Origin: Fen-1298 sp963833465
Lineage (GTDB): Bacteria; Bacteroidota; Ignavibacteria; UBA10030
Length of the DNA: 64,000 nucleotides
Assembly (NCBI GenBank): GCA_963833465.1
Contig: CAWHXW010000002.1
Location: 186,001 to 250,000 of the forward strand
Reading direction: 5' to 3'
A model generated the notes under the pieces. It searched no databases. It saw nothing but the letters and a program-made list of their open reading frames with translations, and was not told the origin of the DNA. How positions within the stretch are numbered: position 1 is the stretch's first letter; every line of letters begins with the position of its first letter. This document shows positions 53,256 through 62,217 of the stretch, piece by piece. The translations under genes were made by a program, and so were the position numbers.

Positions 53256-54021
53256 TTATGTGCGTTCTGCTTTAGCGAATCTGATCACACGATACCTGCA
53301 GTCCTTCATTCCGCATATATCGCAAGAATAATCGACTCTTTTAACTGTTTTCCCAATACCAATAATACCACTGACAGATTTAATAGGGACCATCAACGAC
53401 GATTCAGTGAGAGTAATTCCACAAAAATTTGCGGGGAGAAATGAGAACAGAAGATGTTGTTCTGACACAGACCAATCGCAGTACCCCGGACTAAACCTAT
53501 TTGTTATTTTCAATCCATACATCTTCATACGTTTTTCGATATAATCATGGAGCACGTCAGTTGCTTGATCTACTGTTATTGATGCAACTGTATCTATCAA
53601 GTAACTTAATGCAGCATCTCCATCGACAAATAATTTCTTTGCCCAGTTTTCCATAGCCGGACCGATTGTACAAACAAAAAGTGCCACTCTCTCAGATTTC
53701 TTAAGTTGCTTAGTGATATTGTTTTGCAAATTAAAAAATTTTCCGCCAGCGAATAATCCATCATTTCGATTTTCTGAATTTCTGACATTTAGAAGTCTAT
53801 AACCTGCCTTCAATTTACAATATTTTGGTAGTTGAGATAGAATGTTTTCTATCATCTCTTCGAAATGCACTGGAATGGTACCGGCGGCATATCCGAGGTA
53901 CAGAAACTATTTCACTCTTTTTTATAGTTAAATCTTTTAAGTTGATTTCGATTTCAAAAGTATCATCTGGCAAAGCCAAGGATTCCAATTTTTGTTCGAC
54001 TTGAGGAATAGCTTTTTCCAT
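53256..54021 (-). CDS. MetH-activation-domain protein (corrinoid reactivation), frameshifted at a GTAC site
   Basis: A stand-alone relative of the S-adenosylmethionine-binding activation domain of cobalamin-dependent methionine synthase. The main body has VALFVCTIGPAMENWAKKLF, NRFSPGYCDWSVSEQHLLF, CGITLTESSLMVPIKSVSGIIGIGK and a C-terminal CDICGMKDCRYR cysteine set. The start (ATG 54021, TGATG overlap with the preceding stop) is in another frame. Dropping the base at 53902, beside the GTAC at 53898-53901, gives EIVSYLGYAAGTIPVHFEE, where the family has EVLRYLGY, and an intact 254-aa protein. It probably reduces and remethylates oxidised cobalamin on the corrinoid partner. Confidence 0.82.
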
Positions 54022-54905
54022 CAGTGAACCCTTATCACTTGAACTATTTTCCGGATATGCGCCGGTGTAGTACCGCAACAACCACCAATAATATTTGCTC
54101 CACTCTTAATTAAATCCGGGATTTTTGCAGCTATCATTTCCGGTGTTTCCGGAAATATTGTCTTACCATCCTGATAAACGGGTTTTCCAGCATTCGCATG
54201 GACAAGAATAGGCGTTAATGGATCGATTGTTCTAATTTCTTTAACTATATCAATCATTTGATCAAATCCATTTCCACAATTTGTCCCGATAACAGAAGCA
54301 CCGGCTTCCTTAACCGACTGAACCATTTCAGCAGGTGAAACCCCCATCATAGTACGGTATTCACCGCTAATAGTTTTCTCAAAAGTAAATGTGCAAACCA
54401 CTTCTAATCCAGTAGACTCGCGAGCTGCACGAATCGCGAGACACGCCTCGTCAAGAGCGGACATTGTTTCCACACAAATTGCATCAACTCCACCTTTTTG
54501 CAGAGCCTTTGCCTGAATAACAAATCCATTATACAAAGTTTCTTCAGAAACTTCTCCCATCATTAAAATTATGCCTGTAGGACCGATTGAACCGAGTACG
54601 AGATGATCCGTGCCTGCTGCTTCTCTTGAGATGACTGCTGCTGCCTCGTTCAGTTCAGAAGTTCGATTTTGCAGACCATAATGCTCTAATTTAGATGGAC
54701 TGGAGCCAAAACTGTTTGTGAGAATTATATCAGCACCGGCATCGATATAACTTTTTGCGATCGCAAGTACGTCAGCGCGATGAGTAATATTCCACAATTC
54801 TGGACATTCTCCAGACTGTAATCCTCGTTGATGCAGAAAAGTGCCCCAAGCACCATCCGAGATGAGGGTTTTTTTATTTTTAAGTGACATGAGAAGCGAA
54901 TTCAT
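54021..54905 (-). CDS. Homocysteine S-methyltransferase (MetH N-terminal-type)
   Basis: Transfers a methyl group to homocysteine to make methionine. The 294-aa barrel matches the Hcy-binding domain, with zinc ligands C210 (GTNCGNG) and C276, C277 (GGCCGTTPAHI) all present. The opening ISDGAWGTFLHQRGLQ and the ILTNSFGSSPSKL segment are family-typical. With the separate corrinoid protein and activation-domain protein beside it, the three genes recreate the parts of MetH but without its methyltetrahydrofolate domain, so the methyl group should come from another donor. Confidence 0.9.
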   Translation of the reverse strand: MNSLLMSLKNKKTLISDGAWGTFLHQRGLQSGECPELWNITHRADVLAIAKSYIDAGADIILTNSFGSSPSKLEHYGLQNRTSELNEAAAVISREAAGTDHLVLGSIGPTGIILMMGEVSEETLYNGFVIQAKALQKGGVDAICVETMSALDEACLAIRAARESTGLEVVCTFTFEKTISGEYRTMMGVSPAEMVQSVKEAGASVIGTNCGNGFDQMIDIVKEIRTIDPLTPILVHANAGKPVYQDGKTIFPETPEMIAAKIPDLIKSGANIIGGCCGTTPAHIRKIVQVIRVH

Positions 54906-54959
54906 TTTTCTAACTTATCTTTTAAAAAAATATTTTATCTCAAGAAAGAGCTTTCTCAT

Positions 54960-55676
54960 CTATTCTTTAACTGAAGAAATCATACTATCCAAAATCGCCA
55001 CCGCCCCTTGAGGATCTCGAGAATATCCATCTGCGCCCATTTTTAAAGCTACTTCCATAGTCAGTGGTGCACCGCCAACAATAATTTTTGTGGATGGAAA
55101 TATTGCTTTAATTTCCTGAACCGTTTTCGACATACTGACCATTGTCGTTGTAAGTAATGCACTTATACCAACTACGCAACCCGGATTATTTTTAATAGTT
55201 TCTAAGAATTTTACTGCTTTGACATCGACACCTAAATCAATAACTTCCCAGCCATTGCCTTCGATAACCATTCTAACTAAATTTTTTCCGATGTCGTGTA
55301 AATCGCCGGCAACAGTACCAAGAACAAATTTCCCTTTTATCTTAATGCTTCCTTTTTTGAAAAATGGTTCAAGATGAGCCATCACAGCGTGCATCGCCTT
55401 AGCTGCCATTAATAACTCAGGAACGAACACTTCATTTCTACTAAAGCGTTCGCCGATACGCTGCATACCATCATTACATGCCTGTAGAATAGCATCGGGC
55501 CCAATAGCAGATTCCAATGCTTGCCGTGTCAATTCATCTGCCCCTTCCATACCTTTCATATCATTAGGATATGGCGAAACTTTGTTAATCTTTCCACGCT
55601 CAATACACCTGCCTATTTTTTCAGTTAATTCATTCAAAACAATTAACCCTGAGACATCAAAAATAATTTGTTGCAA
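54960..55676 (-). CDS. Corrinoid (cobalamin-binding) methyl-carrier protein
   Basis: The 238-aa protein has an N-terminal helical cap domain (about residues 45-110, with FVPELLMAAKAM) and a C-terminal B12-binding Rossmann domain. The DxHxxG motif is D125-H127-G130 in GDLHDIGKN; the His is the lower axial cobalt ligand. SALLTTTM and GGAPLT complete the pocket. It belongs to the MtaC/MtbC/MttC family of methyl carriers. It is the first gene of the long minus-strand block, so the promoter should lie in the gap upstream. Confidence 0.93.
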   Translation of the reverse strand: MQQIIFDVSGLIVLNELTEKIGRCIERGKINKVSPYPNDMKGMEGADELTRQALESAIGPDAILQACNDGMQRIGERFSRNEVFVPELLMAAKAMHAVMAHLEPFFKKGSIKIKGKFVLGTVAGDLHDIGKNLVRMVIEGNGWEVIDLGVDVKAVKFLETIKNNPGCVVGISALLTTTMVSMSKTVQEIKAIFPSTKIIVGGAPLTMEVALKMGADGYSRDPQGAVAILDSMISSVKE

Positions 55677-56128
55677 TGGATTTATTATTTATTTGTTCAT
55701 TATAACTTTTATATTCAAACCAATTATTATAAGATACATTTGTGTAATGTCTTCCTGGTGAGTATGTGCTCATTTTCACGAATTTCTAATTTAGTTCAGG
55801 AAGCAAGATATTGATTTCAGCTTTGCCCTTATCCAAATAAAATCGATTGTTGTTTGAAATAACGGCTGATAAAGTTTTTGACTTCAGCCACTAACTTAAA
55901 ATAACGAATTTCCTATTTTAATCAAGTATTTAGGTGAAAGAACACTTTATCTGTACAAAAACTGATGGAAAGCGGAGATCACTTTACATCTCCGCTTTAC
56001 AAAAATTTCAATTTAGAAAGTTGCATCATCGAATCGAGTGATATTCCATATAAAAGTTGATAGAATTAAATTTTCTCTCAAATTTAAAATTAATTGATAA
56101 AACAAACCTCCATAGTAACACAAATGCT
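55677..56128. other. 452-base gap upstream of the corrinoid operon
   Basis: AT-rich sequence between ygiQ and the corrinoid gene. It holds one strong hairpin (55969-55998) and probably the promoter for the 11-kb block. I looked for a cobalamin riboswitch (B12 box) and for SAM riboswitch boxes in front of 55676 and found neither. A weak GGCTGA/TCAGCC stem-loop lies near 55867-55892. Confidence 0.5.
55969..55998 (-). terminator. Strong hairpin, probable terminator of ygiQ
   Basis: A perfect 11-bp stem AAAGCGGAGAT/ATCTCCGCTTT with an 8-base loop, about 130 bases past the ygiQ stop. On the minus strand a short T-run follows after about 7 bases. It separates ygiQ from the corrinoid operon. Confidence 0.7.
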
Positions 56129-57979
56129 CTAAACATTTTTATTAGAGTGCAAGTCAAGAAATTTGATAATATCAAAACGCTTAATTTTAAAAAGTTCCCT
56201 TTTTAACTCTGCACGCTTTTCCCTGTTGTAAAGAAAGAAAAATAACTGTTGTATTTTTTTTTCTTTTGCTGAACGAGGGATATAAATCTTTTCATTGGTA
56301 TATGGATCAAATCCTGTATAAAACATTACCGATGCCAGCGTCATAGGAGTAGGAGTGAAATCTTGTATCTGTTCAAGATTCATATTCAGTTTTCGCATTT
56401 GAACCGATAGGTCAGCCATATCGTCGAGTTCACAATCAGGCAAACTTGATATAAAATATGGAATCAATTGTTGGTTCAACCCATTTTTCTTGCAGATTGC
56501 TGTAAATCGATTAAGTAAATGAATAAACAAATCAAAGGAAGGTTTGCGTAACAGTTTTAAAACTTTTTTTGAAGTATGCTCAGGCGCTACCTTCAATCTA
56601 CCGGAGACATGATTCACAACAAGCTCATCGAAATATTCAAGTGAAGAAGGAGCAATTGATTTATTATTATTATCGATTATAAGATCATATCTGATTCCGC
56701 TTCCAATGGTAATTTTCTTTATCCCTTTTATCGTCCTCGCTTCTTTATACAAAGCAATAAGTGGATTGTAACTTGTATCAAGATTTTTACAAATTAGCGG
56801 GTAAATGCATGCCGGACGTTTGCATTTAGCGCACTTCTTATAATTAATACTTTTCATCATATACATATTAGCCGAAGGTCCGCCCATATCAGTAATGTGC
56901 CCTGTAAAAGACGGATCATCAGCAATACTTTTCAATTCATTTAATATGGAAGCCTTCGAACGACTTGAAACAAATTTTCCTTGGTGAGCTGAAATAGTGC
57001 AGAATGAACAACCTCCAAAACACCCTCGATGTATCGTGACAGAATCTTTAATCATTTCATAAGCAGGAATATGTTCCTTTCTCTCGTACCTCGGATGCGG
57101 CCGGCGAGTGAACGGAAGATTATAAATGCTATCGATCTCATCCTGCGAAAGTACAGAAAACGGCGGATTGACTATAACATATTTATTTCCTGTTTTTTCA
57201 GCGAGAAGCCGTTGTTCTATTTTATTTGATTCTTCTTCAATCACCACAAAATTGAGAGCAAATGATTTTTTACTTTTTACACATTCTTCGAAGGAAGCGA
57301 GGACGACCATTTTTTCATTTTCAACAGACGGAAGTTCTTTCGCACAATAAGCTGTTTGAGGAATATTCCTTATGTCTTCAATTTGTTCGTCGCTATTTAA
57401 TCTTTCAGCTATTTCAAAAATAGCTTTTTCAGCCATTCCATAAGCAAGTAAATCGGCATTTGAATCAATTAATATTGAAGGCTTCAAAGAATCGCTCCAA
57501 TAATCATAATGCGTAAGCCGACGAAGCGAAGCTTCAATACCTCCGATTATTAAAGGAACATCAGGATAAAGCAATTTCAATATCTTTGAATAAACTTGCA
57601 CTGCATAATCGGGTCTCTGCCCTGCTTTATTTCCCGGTGTAAATGCATCGTTTGACCGAAGCCGCTTGTTAGCAGTGTAGTGATTAACCATCGAATCCAT
57701 ATTACCAGATGTGACTCCGAAAAATAACCTGGGTGTCCCCATTTTTTTAAAGTCCCTTAAATCATCTCGCCAATTAGGCTGTGGAACAATCCCGACTTTA
57801 TAGCCCGCATTTTCCAACACTCGCGCCACAACAGCCGCACCAAACGCCGGATGATCAACAAATGCATCTCCTGTGAACAATATTACATCGGCTTGCTCCC
57901 AGCCAAGCTCTCGCATCTCTTTCACAGAAGTCGGAAAAAAGTTGGACTCTTTATACACTTGACCTTTGAAACTTTTCAT
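56129..57979 (-). CDS. YgiQ family radical SAM protein
   Basis: A 616-aa radical S-adenosylmethionine protein. An N-terminal B12-binding-like region (DVILFTGDAFVDHPAFGAA), then GTPRLFFGVTSGNMDSMVNHYTA, GGIEASLRRLTHYDYWSD, the 4Fe-4S motif RGCFGGCSFC (C320, C324, C327) and the C-terminal VQDFTPTPMT-like QIQDFTPTPMTLAS match YgiQ throughout. Function is unknown. It is probably transcribed alone and ended by the hairpin at 55969-55998. Confidence 0.93.
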   Translation of the reverse strand: MKSFKGQVYKESNFFPTSVKEMRELGWEQADVILFTGDAFVDHPAFGAAVVARVLENAGYKVGIVPQPNWRDDLRDFKKMGTPRLFFGVTSGNMDSMVNHYTANKRLRSNDAFTPGNKAGQRPDYAVQVYSKILKLLYPDVPLIIGGIEASLRRLTHYDYWSDSLKPSILIDSNADLLAYGMAEKAIFEIAERLNSDEQIEDIRNIPQTAYCAKELPSVENEKMVVLASFEECVKSKKSFALNFVVIEEESNKIEQRLLAEKTGNKYVIVNPPFSVLSQDEIDSIYNLPFTRRPHPRYERKEHIPAYEMIKDSVTIHRGCFGGCSFCTISAHQGKFVSSRSKASILNELKSIADDPSFTGHITDMGGPSANMYMMKSINYKKCAKCKRPACIYPLICKNLDTSYNPLIALYKEARTIKGIKKITIGSGIRYDLIIDNNNKSIAPSSLEYFDELVVNHVSGRLKVAPEHTSKKVLKLLRKPSFDLFIHLLNRFTAICKKNGLNQQLIPYFISSLPDCELDDMADLSVQMRKLNMNLEQIQDFTPTPMTLASVMFYTGFDPYTNEKIYIPRSAKEKKIQQLFFFLYNREKRAELKRELFKIKRFDIIKFLDLHSNKNV

Positions 57980-58124
57980 TCATTCTTCTTATTATTTTTC
58001 TTGCCATACTGCATAATATACCACTTAATAATTTCTTTGCCCAATTCATGTACAAAATTGAAATTAAAATATTTATGATTTTTTTGAAATGTCAAGTTAA
58101 GGTCGGTGAAATGAGTTAAAGATT

Positions 58125-58462
58125 TCAACTGCTTAAGTAAGTAATAGAAGTCTTTCCTGCTTGTAACGAAGACGGAATATTTATAGTTGTGGGATTTTCA
58201 GTAGTTAGCTGAATTATGCTCGTGGATTTTACTCTGTTGGAATCTACTGCAACGAGGATATTTCCGGTTCCTCTAAAATTTAAGGTTATAAGAGATGAAC
58301 TTCCTTTTGCGCTCAGTACATTTGATTTGATAATTCGATGGAAACAGAAGGAATCACAGTTGCCGTAATTGTTGTTGTTGCTCTTGCATGTGTAAAAACT
58401 TTCTTTGGCATCGGCCCGAAAATCATTAAAAATATATTTAATATAATTGTGATCGTTCTCAT
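58125..58462 (-). CDS. Small secreted pilin-like protein, frameshifted at a GTAC site
   Basis: Read from the ATG at 58462, the frame gives a clear signal peptide (MRTITIILNIFLMIFG... ending HARA) and TTTITATVIPSVSIELSN, then meets a stop at a GTAC (58316-58319). Another frame continues VLSAKGSSSLITLNFRGTGNILVAVDSN to the end at 58125. Dropping the two bases 58320-58321 gives a 111-aa secreted beta-rich protein with 47 plus 64 codons in phase. I do not recognise a named family. It is the last gene of the usher/DUF4402 cluster and could be a minor fibre subunit. A hairpin covers its start codon. Confidence 0.6.
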
Positions 58463-58486
58463 AATGCATAAAAATGCGAGAACGAT
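58452..58486 (-). promoter_or_regulatory. Hairpin covering the start codon of the small secreted protein
   Basis: Arms ATCGTTCTC (58452-58460) and GAGAACGAT (58478-58486) pair perfectly, and an inner GCAT-TTTT-ATGC extends the stem. The start codon at 58462 is enclosed by, and partly built into, this structure, so it could limit translation or be an operator palindrome. Confidence 0.5.
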
Positions 58487-58587
58487 GCTAGCAAATTAAG
58501 TTATACCAATAAAGCAATATTCCTTTAACTACATATTTGATAATAACTTAAGAAGGTACAGATTAATAAAAAAACAATCGTCAAATG

Positions 58588-61500
58588 TTATTCAAAATTT
58601 GAATTTTGGCAGAAAACCATTGCGGCTTTTCTGGTTTTAAAAATACCAAGATAGACACGAAATCGCAGACCTAATGATGGAATATGAGCAGATTTTGTGA
58701 ACGGCTTAAGTCCTGGGAAGACCTCAGCTCTCTTCACAATTTGCATTGCTTTTGATTTCGTAACCCAAGAAGAAATCTGAAGAACATATCCCTTTTTCTC
58801 TAAATTGTAAGTCACTATGCATGGTTTTTCATCACCGGTTATTTGTGAAAGCGGTACTACTTTCTTTTTAACTATCGCAGATTTTTCATCATTAGTTACA
58901 AGTGGAAGCGGTATAACCTTCTCTTTAACTATTGCAGGATTTTCTAAAGGAACAGTTTTTTGTTCACTCAATTTTAGAGGCCCAGCCGAAGTGTCGCTTC
59001 GGAGGGAATGAAGCACGAATTCGAGTCCGTCAACTACATCACCATCCTTATTTTTTAAAATATTTACCGGCAATGCTATTGGTGAAGAAGTCATTTCTAA
59101 TCTGTGCAACTGAGCCGCATCAATTTTGACGATATACGAACCAGGCGACAAACCAAGATAATTGAAATAACCATCCGACTCCGTAAGCGTGCTCGCAACA
59201 AGACTTGAATCATCTTTGCGGTAAAATCGTACAATAATGCGTCCCTGCCCTTTTTTGCCATCGTTTTCGCTAAGATATACTGTTCCTGAAACTTCGCCAA
59301 CTATAGCAATAGGAATCTCTATCAATTTGAATTGATCGGGATCGACGATAACATTTATTGTTTGCTTCTTTATCTGCCAACTAATATTATCAAAACTATT
59401 ACGATCAAGTTCAATCGTGTAGGTAATATAAGGTTCTAAATCGAATATGCGTATCGTAGTATCTCGATCGTCACGTTCTACACGGCCGCCGTTTATACTA
59501 AATTTAAGACCAGCAGCTTTTGGCTCATCTTTATCACGCACACCGTTGCAATTAAGATCGAGAAAAGGAACTATGACGATTCCCCCTTTGCCTACACTTG
59601 GTCGATTATCTGTACCAAGGTAATTTGTTTTTCCATCCAACATCAAACTTCCAGAGGCAGATTGAATAAAGTTGGTCGTATTGTAGTCGCGCCTGACCGA
59701 TGCATTAGTTTGTGCAGAAGGAAATTCATAGCGCAGTCCAACCTGATAAATGTTAACGTTGTTAATGAAGTCCTTTTCATAAATTATATTTAGATAGCCA
59801 TGATCGAATATTTTTTTTTCAAATTCACATTTTGCAAAAACAAACTCTTTTTGATTATAATTATATTGCATTTGAGGTGTAACAATTAATCCAGCAGGGA
59901 GTCTGAAAGACAGCGAAAGATTGCTGTAGACGTACGGAGGAGATTGATCTACATACATTGCATAGGTAGTGGAATTAATGCTTACACCAAAAATAGAACC
60001 GGACAGCAATAAATCAGATGTCGTGTATTCCGTTGCAGGCATAATAATTTGATTGATAGAAAGCCGAGAATATATTGTGCAATTCCCGAAACCAACAGGC
60101 ATAGATATTACAGCTTTACGATCTTCAAGAAAATTGTTATTTATTGCTTTTTGATCTTTATTATAAATAGAATAATTGACTTCAAACTGTAAGTTTGAAG
60201 GCAAGCGGCAATTGAGTACACCGTTTGACATTACACCATTTATATATTCTCCGGACAAAAGTATGCCGGAAGCAGGACTTAACGAAGCATTTAAAAAAGG
60301 CATACTTTTCCCTGAAGTGACTGAAGAAAAATATTCGACTCCGCTGCCGACTGTAATATGCCTATCCACACCATAATTGAAATTGGCGCGCGAAAACAGA
60401 TTATTGCTTCCATCTTCCACAGTTCCTGAACTCACGGTATATTCAAATTCTTTTGGCGGTAAAAAATTAAATGGTATTGTTATTCTTTGTATTTTTGTGC
60501 GCTCTTCTCCCCAAGGACCGTAAAAACGTAGTTTGATATCTGAATTACCATAAACAAGAGGAACTTCGAAAGAAAAAAAACCGGAAGCATCGGCTTTAAC
60601 ATAATCCACCAACACATTATTAACATAGAGCTCCACTATCCAATTCGGTTCTGTGTAGTCGCTCAAAGTGTAGGAACCAAACGATTGCCTGTAAGTTGTC
60701 GGCGCATTTGTTATTTGCGCTCCAAATACAGGTGCATAAATAGATGAGATCGACTGCGTCGAGATATTTCCTGCCATTATTTGTCGATAGGCATTATTAT
60801 CATTGTTGACATAACGCCATTGGAAATATTGTTCTCTATCGGCAAAAGGTTCGTTGTTATCGTAATTGATTAAAACTTTCGTTTCTCCTCCTGCTAGAAT
60901 CGCTCCGAGCCCCATAGTAATTCTATCATCATTCTTGCCCTGTGGTTGCTCCATCGCATTGACCGACCAATCTGCTGTTCCAAAATGAAAAAATGGATAA
61001 TCTCTTCCAATTACGGTATCGGCTTTTGTTTCTCCTTTGAGACGGCTGATGTTTTTACGCATTATTTCCTGGCGCATTTCTCGAATTGCAGGCAATTCTA
61101 GTTTTGTATTCAATACTACTGAAAGACTGCGGAAATTAAATGAACAATACAAACCAAATACTTCGCCAAAATAATCCGATTTCAAGTAAAGATTGGTTTC
61201 TGTTCGGATTAGATCATTTGGTTTCAGATCAAATACTTTTTCTTGAAATAAAATTTGTTTGTGCACCCTATCAATAAGATAAGTTGCCTCTCTATCAATA
61301 AAAAAACCAGAGACTGTATCAAATCCCTTTGAAGGATTGTTTTTGATTTTTAAAAAATCAAAAACATCTGTAATAGAAAGAAATATACTATCGCCGCGGA
61401 TGACAGCCGGAATCTCTGCTATTCCTATGCCTTGCACATAGAAAGAAACTGATATTTCATCATATTCGGATTCTTTCTGAGCATAACTTGGCACTGGCAG

Positions 61501-61593
61501 TAATACAGCACACAACAGAATACCGAACACAATCCGCCAAATGGTAGCTCTTTGTATTTGAATATCTATCGTGAAATGCAAGCTGATTTCCAC
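58588..61593 (-). CDS. Usher-like outer-membrane protein with C-terminal SPOR domain
   Basis: A 1001-aa protein. The signal peptide ends near residue 39 (PVPSYAQ). An N-terminal usher-type domain follows (EISVSFYVQGIGIAEIPAV, SIFLSITDVFDFL). The barrel region contains the usher plug pattern IYAPVFGAQITNAPTTY, IVELYVNNVLVDY, GFFSFEVPLVYG and KIQRITIPFNFLPP. After about residue 650 come FLDLNCNGVRDKDEP, a carboxypeptidase-regulatory-like domain (GEVSGTVYLSENDGKKGQG), a linker, and residues about 934-1001 forming a SPOR peptidoglycan-binding domain (KGYVLQISSWVTKSKAMQI). Ushers assemble pili; a SPOR tail on one is unusual. The DUF4402 protein encoded upstream is a likely client. Confidence 0.7.
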   Translation of the reverse strand: MEISLHFTIDIQIQRATIWRIVFGILLCAVLLPVPSYAQKESEYDEISVSFYVQGIGIAEIPAVIRGDSIFLSITDVFDFLKIKNNPSKGFDTVSGFFIDREATYLIDRVHKQILFQEKVFDLKPNDLIRTETNLYLKSDYFGEVFGLYCSFNFRSLSVVLNTKLELPAIREMRQEIMRKNISRLKGETKADTVIGRDYPFFHFGTADWSVNAMEQPQGKNDDRITMGLGAILAGGETKVLINYDNNEPFADREQYFQWRYVNNDNNAYRQIMAGNISTQSISSIYAPVFGAQITNAPTTYRQSFGSYTLSDYTEPNWIVELYVNNVLVDYVKADASGFFSFEVPLVYGNSDIKLRFYGPWGEERTKIQRITIPFNFLPPKEFEYTVSSGTVEDGSNNLFSRANFNYGVDRHITVGSGVEYFSSVTSGKSMPFLNASLSPASGILLSGEYINGVMSNGVLNCRLPSNLQFEVNYSIYNKDQKAINNNFLEDRKAVISMPVGFGNCTIYSRLSINQIIMPATEYTTSDLLLSGSIFGVSINSTTYAMYVDQSPPYVYSNLSLSFRLPAGLIVTPQMQYNYNQKEFVFAKCEFEKKIFDHGYLNIIYEKDFINNVNIYQVGLRYEFPSAQTNASVRRDYNTTNFIQSASGSLMLDGKTNYLGTDNRPSVGKGGIVIVPFLDLNCNGVRDKDEPKAAGLKFSINGGRVERDDRDTTIRIFDLEPYITYTIELDRNSFDNISWQIKKQTINVIVDPDQFKLIEIPIAIVGEVSGTVYLSENDGKKGQGRIIVRFYRKDDSSLVASTLTESDGYFNYLGLSPGSYIVKIDAAQLHRLEMTSSPIALPVNILKNKDGDVVDGLEFVLHSLRSDTSAGPLKLSEQKTVPLENPAIVKEKVIPLPLVTNDEKSAIVKKKVVPLSQITGDEKPCIVTYNLEKKGYVLQISSWVTKSKAMQIVKRAEVFPGLKPFTKSAHIPSLGLRFRVYLGIFKTRKAAMVFCQNSNFE

Positions 61594-61657
61594 TTATTGT
61601 TCTTCACAAAGTTTCACGATTTCTTTGCTTTGTTTAAAAATGAATATTCTTTCTTGC

Positions 61658-62146
61658 TTATTGTTGAACAAATGTTATTTGAAATGAACCGCTATAATCG
61701 CCGGGCAGATTAGCTGCAGGAAAACCCACAGTCAACGTTCCACCAATATATACATGATTAGGTGATGTGCGTGGTTGTGTCGTGATGAATGGTGAACCAG
61801 TACTGGAGGTACCGATATGAAGCGTCATCGTACCACCATTACTTCCGTTTAATGTTGCGTCAGAACCGTTCACTATGGTAATAAGTGTACCAGGATTAGC
61901 GGTCACATCAAAAAGAGCCGGGGAAACTGAACCCCCGTTAAGAAGCACAATATTGCCTGTCCATGAACGCGCTCCACTAGACGAAACGCTCACGGTTCCG
62001 CCCAAATCACCCTCAGCAAAATAACCAAAACTCAGATTTTGAGAAGTAATCACAGTAACAGTTATAGGCCGAGGCGGCATTTCCTGTGCATTGATAGAAA
62101 CATAAACCAAAAGTAAAAATATACTTCCATATAAAAGATGCTTCAT
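61658..62146 (-). CDS. DUF4402 domain secreted protein (pilin-like)
   Basis: From the ATG at 62146 the protein is 162 aa, with a signal peptide ending VSINAQ. The mature part fits DUF4402: PITVTVITSQNLSFGYFAEGDLGGTVSVS at the start, GARSWTGNIVLL, then the final YIGGTLTVGFPAANLPGDYSGSFQITF. Such proteins are beta-sandwich, often beside chaperone-usher genes. An upstream in-frame ATG adds ten non-signal residues and is less likely. It lies 64 bases before the usher-like gene. Confidence 0.85.
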   Translation of the reverse strand: MKHLLYGSIFLLLVYVSINAQEMPPRPITVTVITSQNLSFGYFAEGDLGGTVSVSSSGARSWTGNIVLLNGGSVSPALFDVTANPGTLITIVNGSDATLNGSNGGTMTLHIGTSSTGSPFITTQPRTSPNHVYIGGTLTVGFPAANLPGDYSGSFQITFVQQ

Positions 62147-62217
62147 CGATAAATATAGTATGCTATTATTTATCATTAGTTTTGTATTAATATTTCTTAG
62201 CGCTGTAATCTATAATA

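Noticed and set aside
55677..55968. Cobalamin or SAM riboswitch upstream of the corrinoid/methionine operon
   Set aside because: I looked for B12-box and S-box type conserved strings on the minus strand and found none. Only a weak stem-loop is present.
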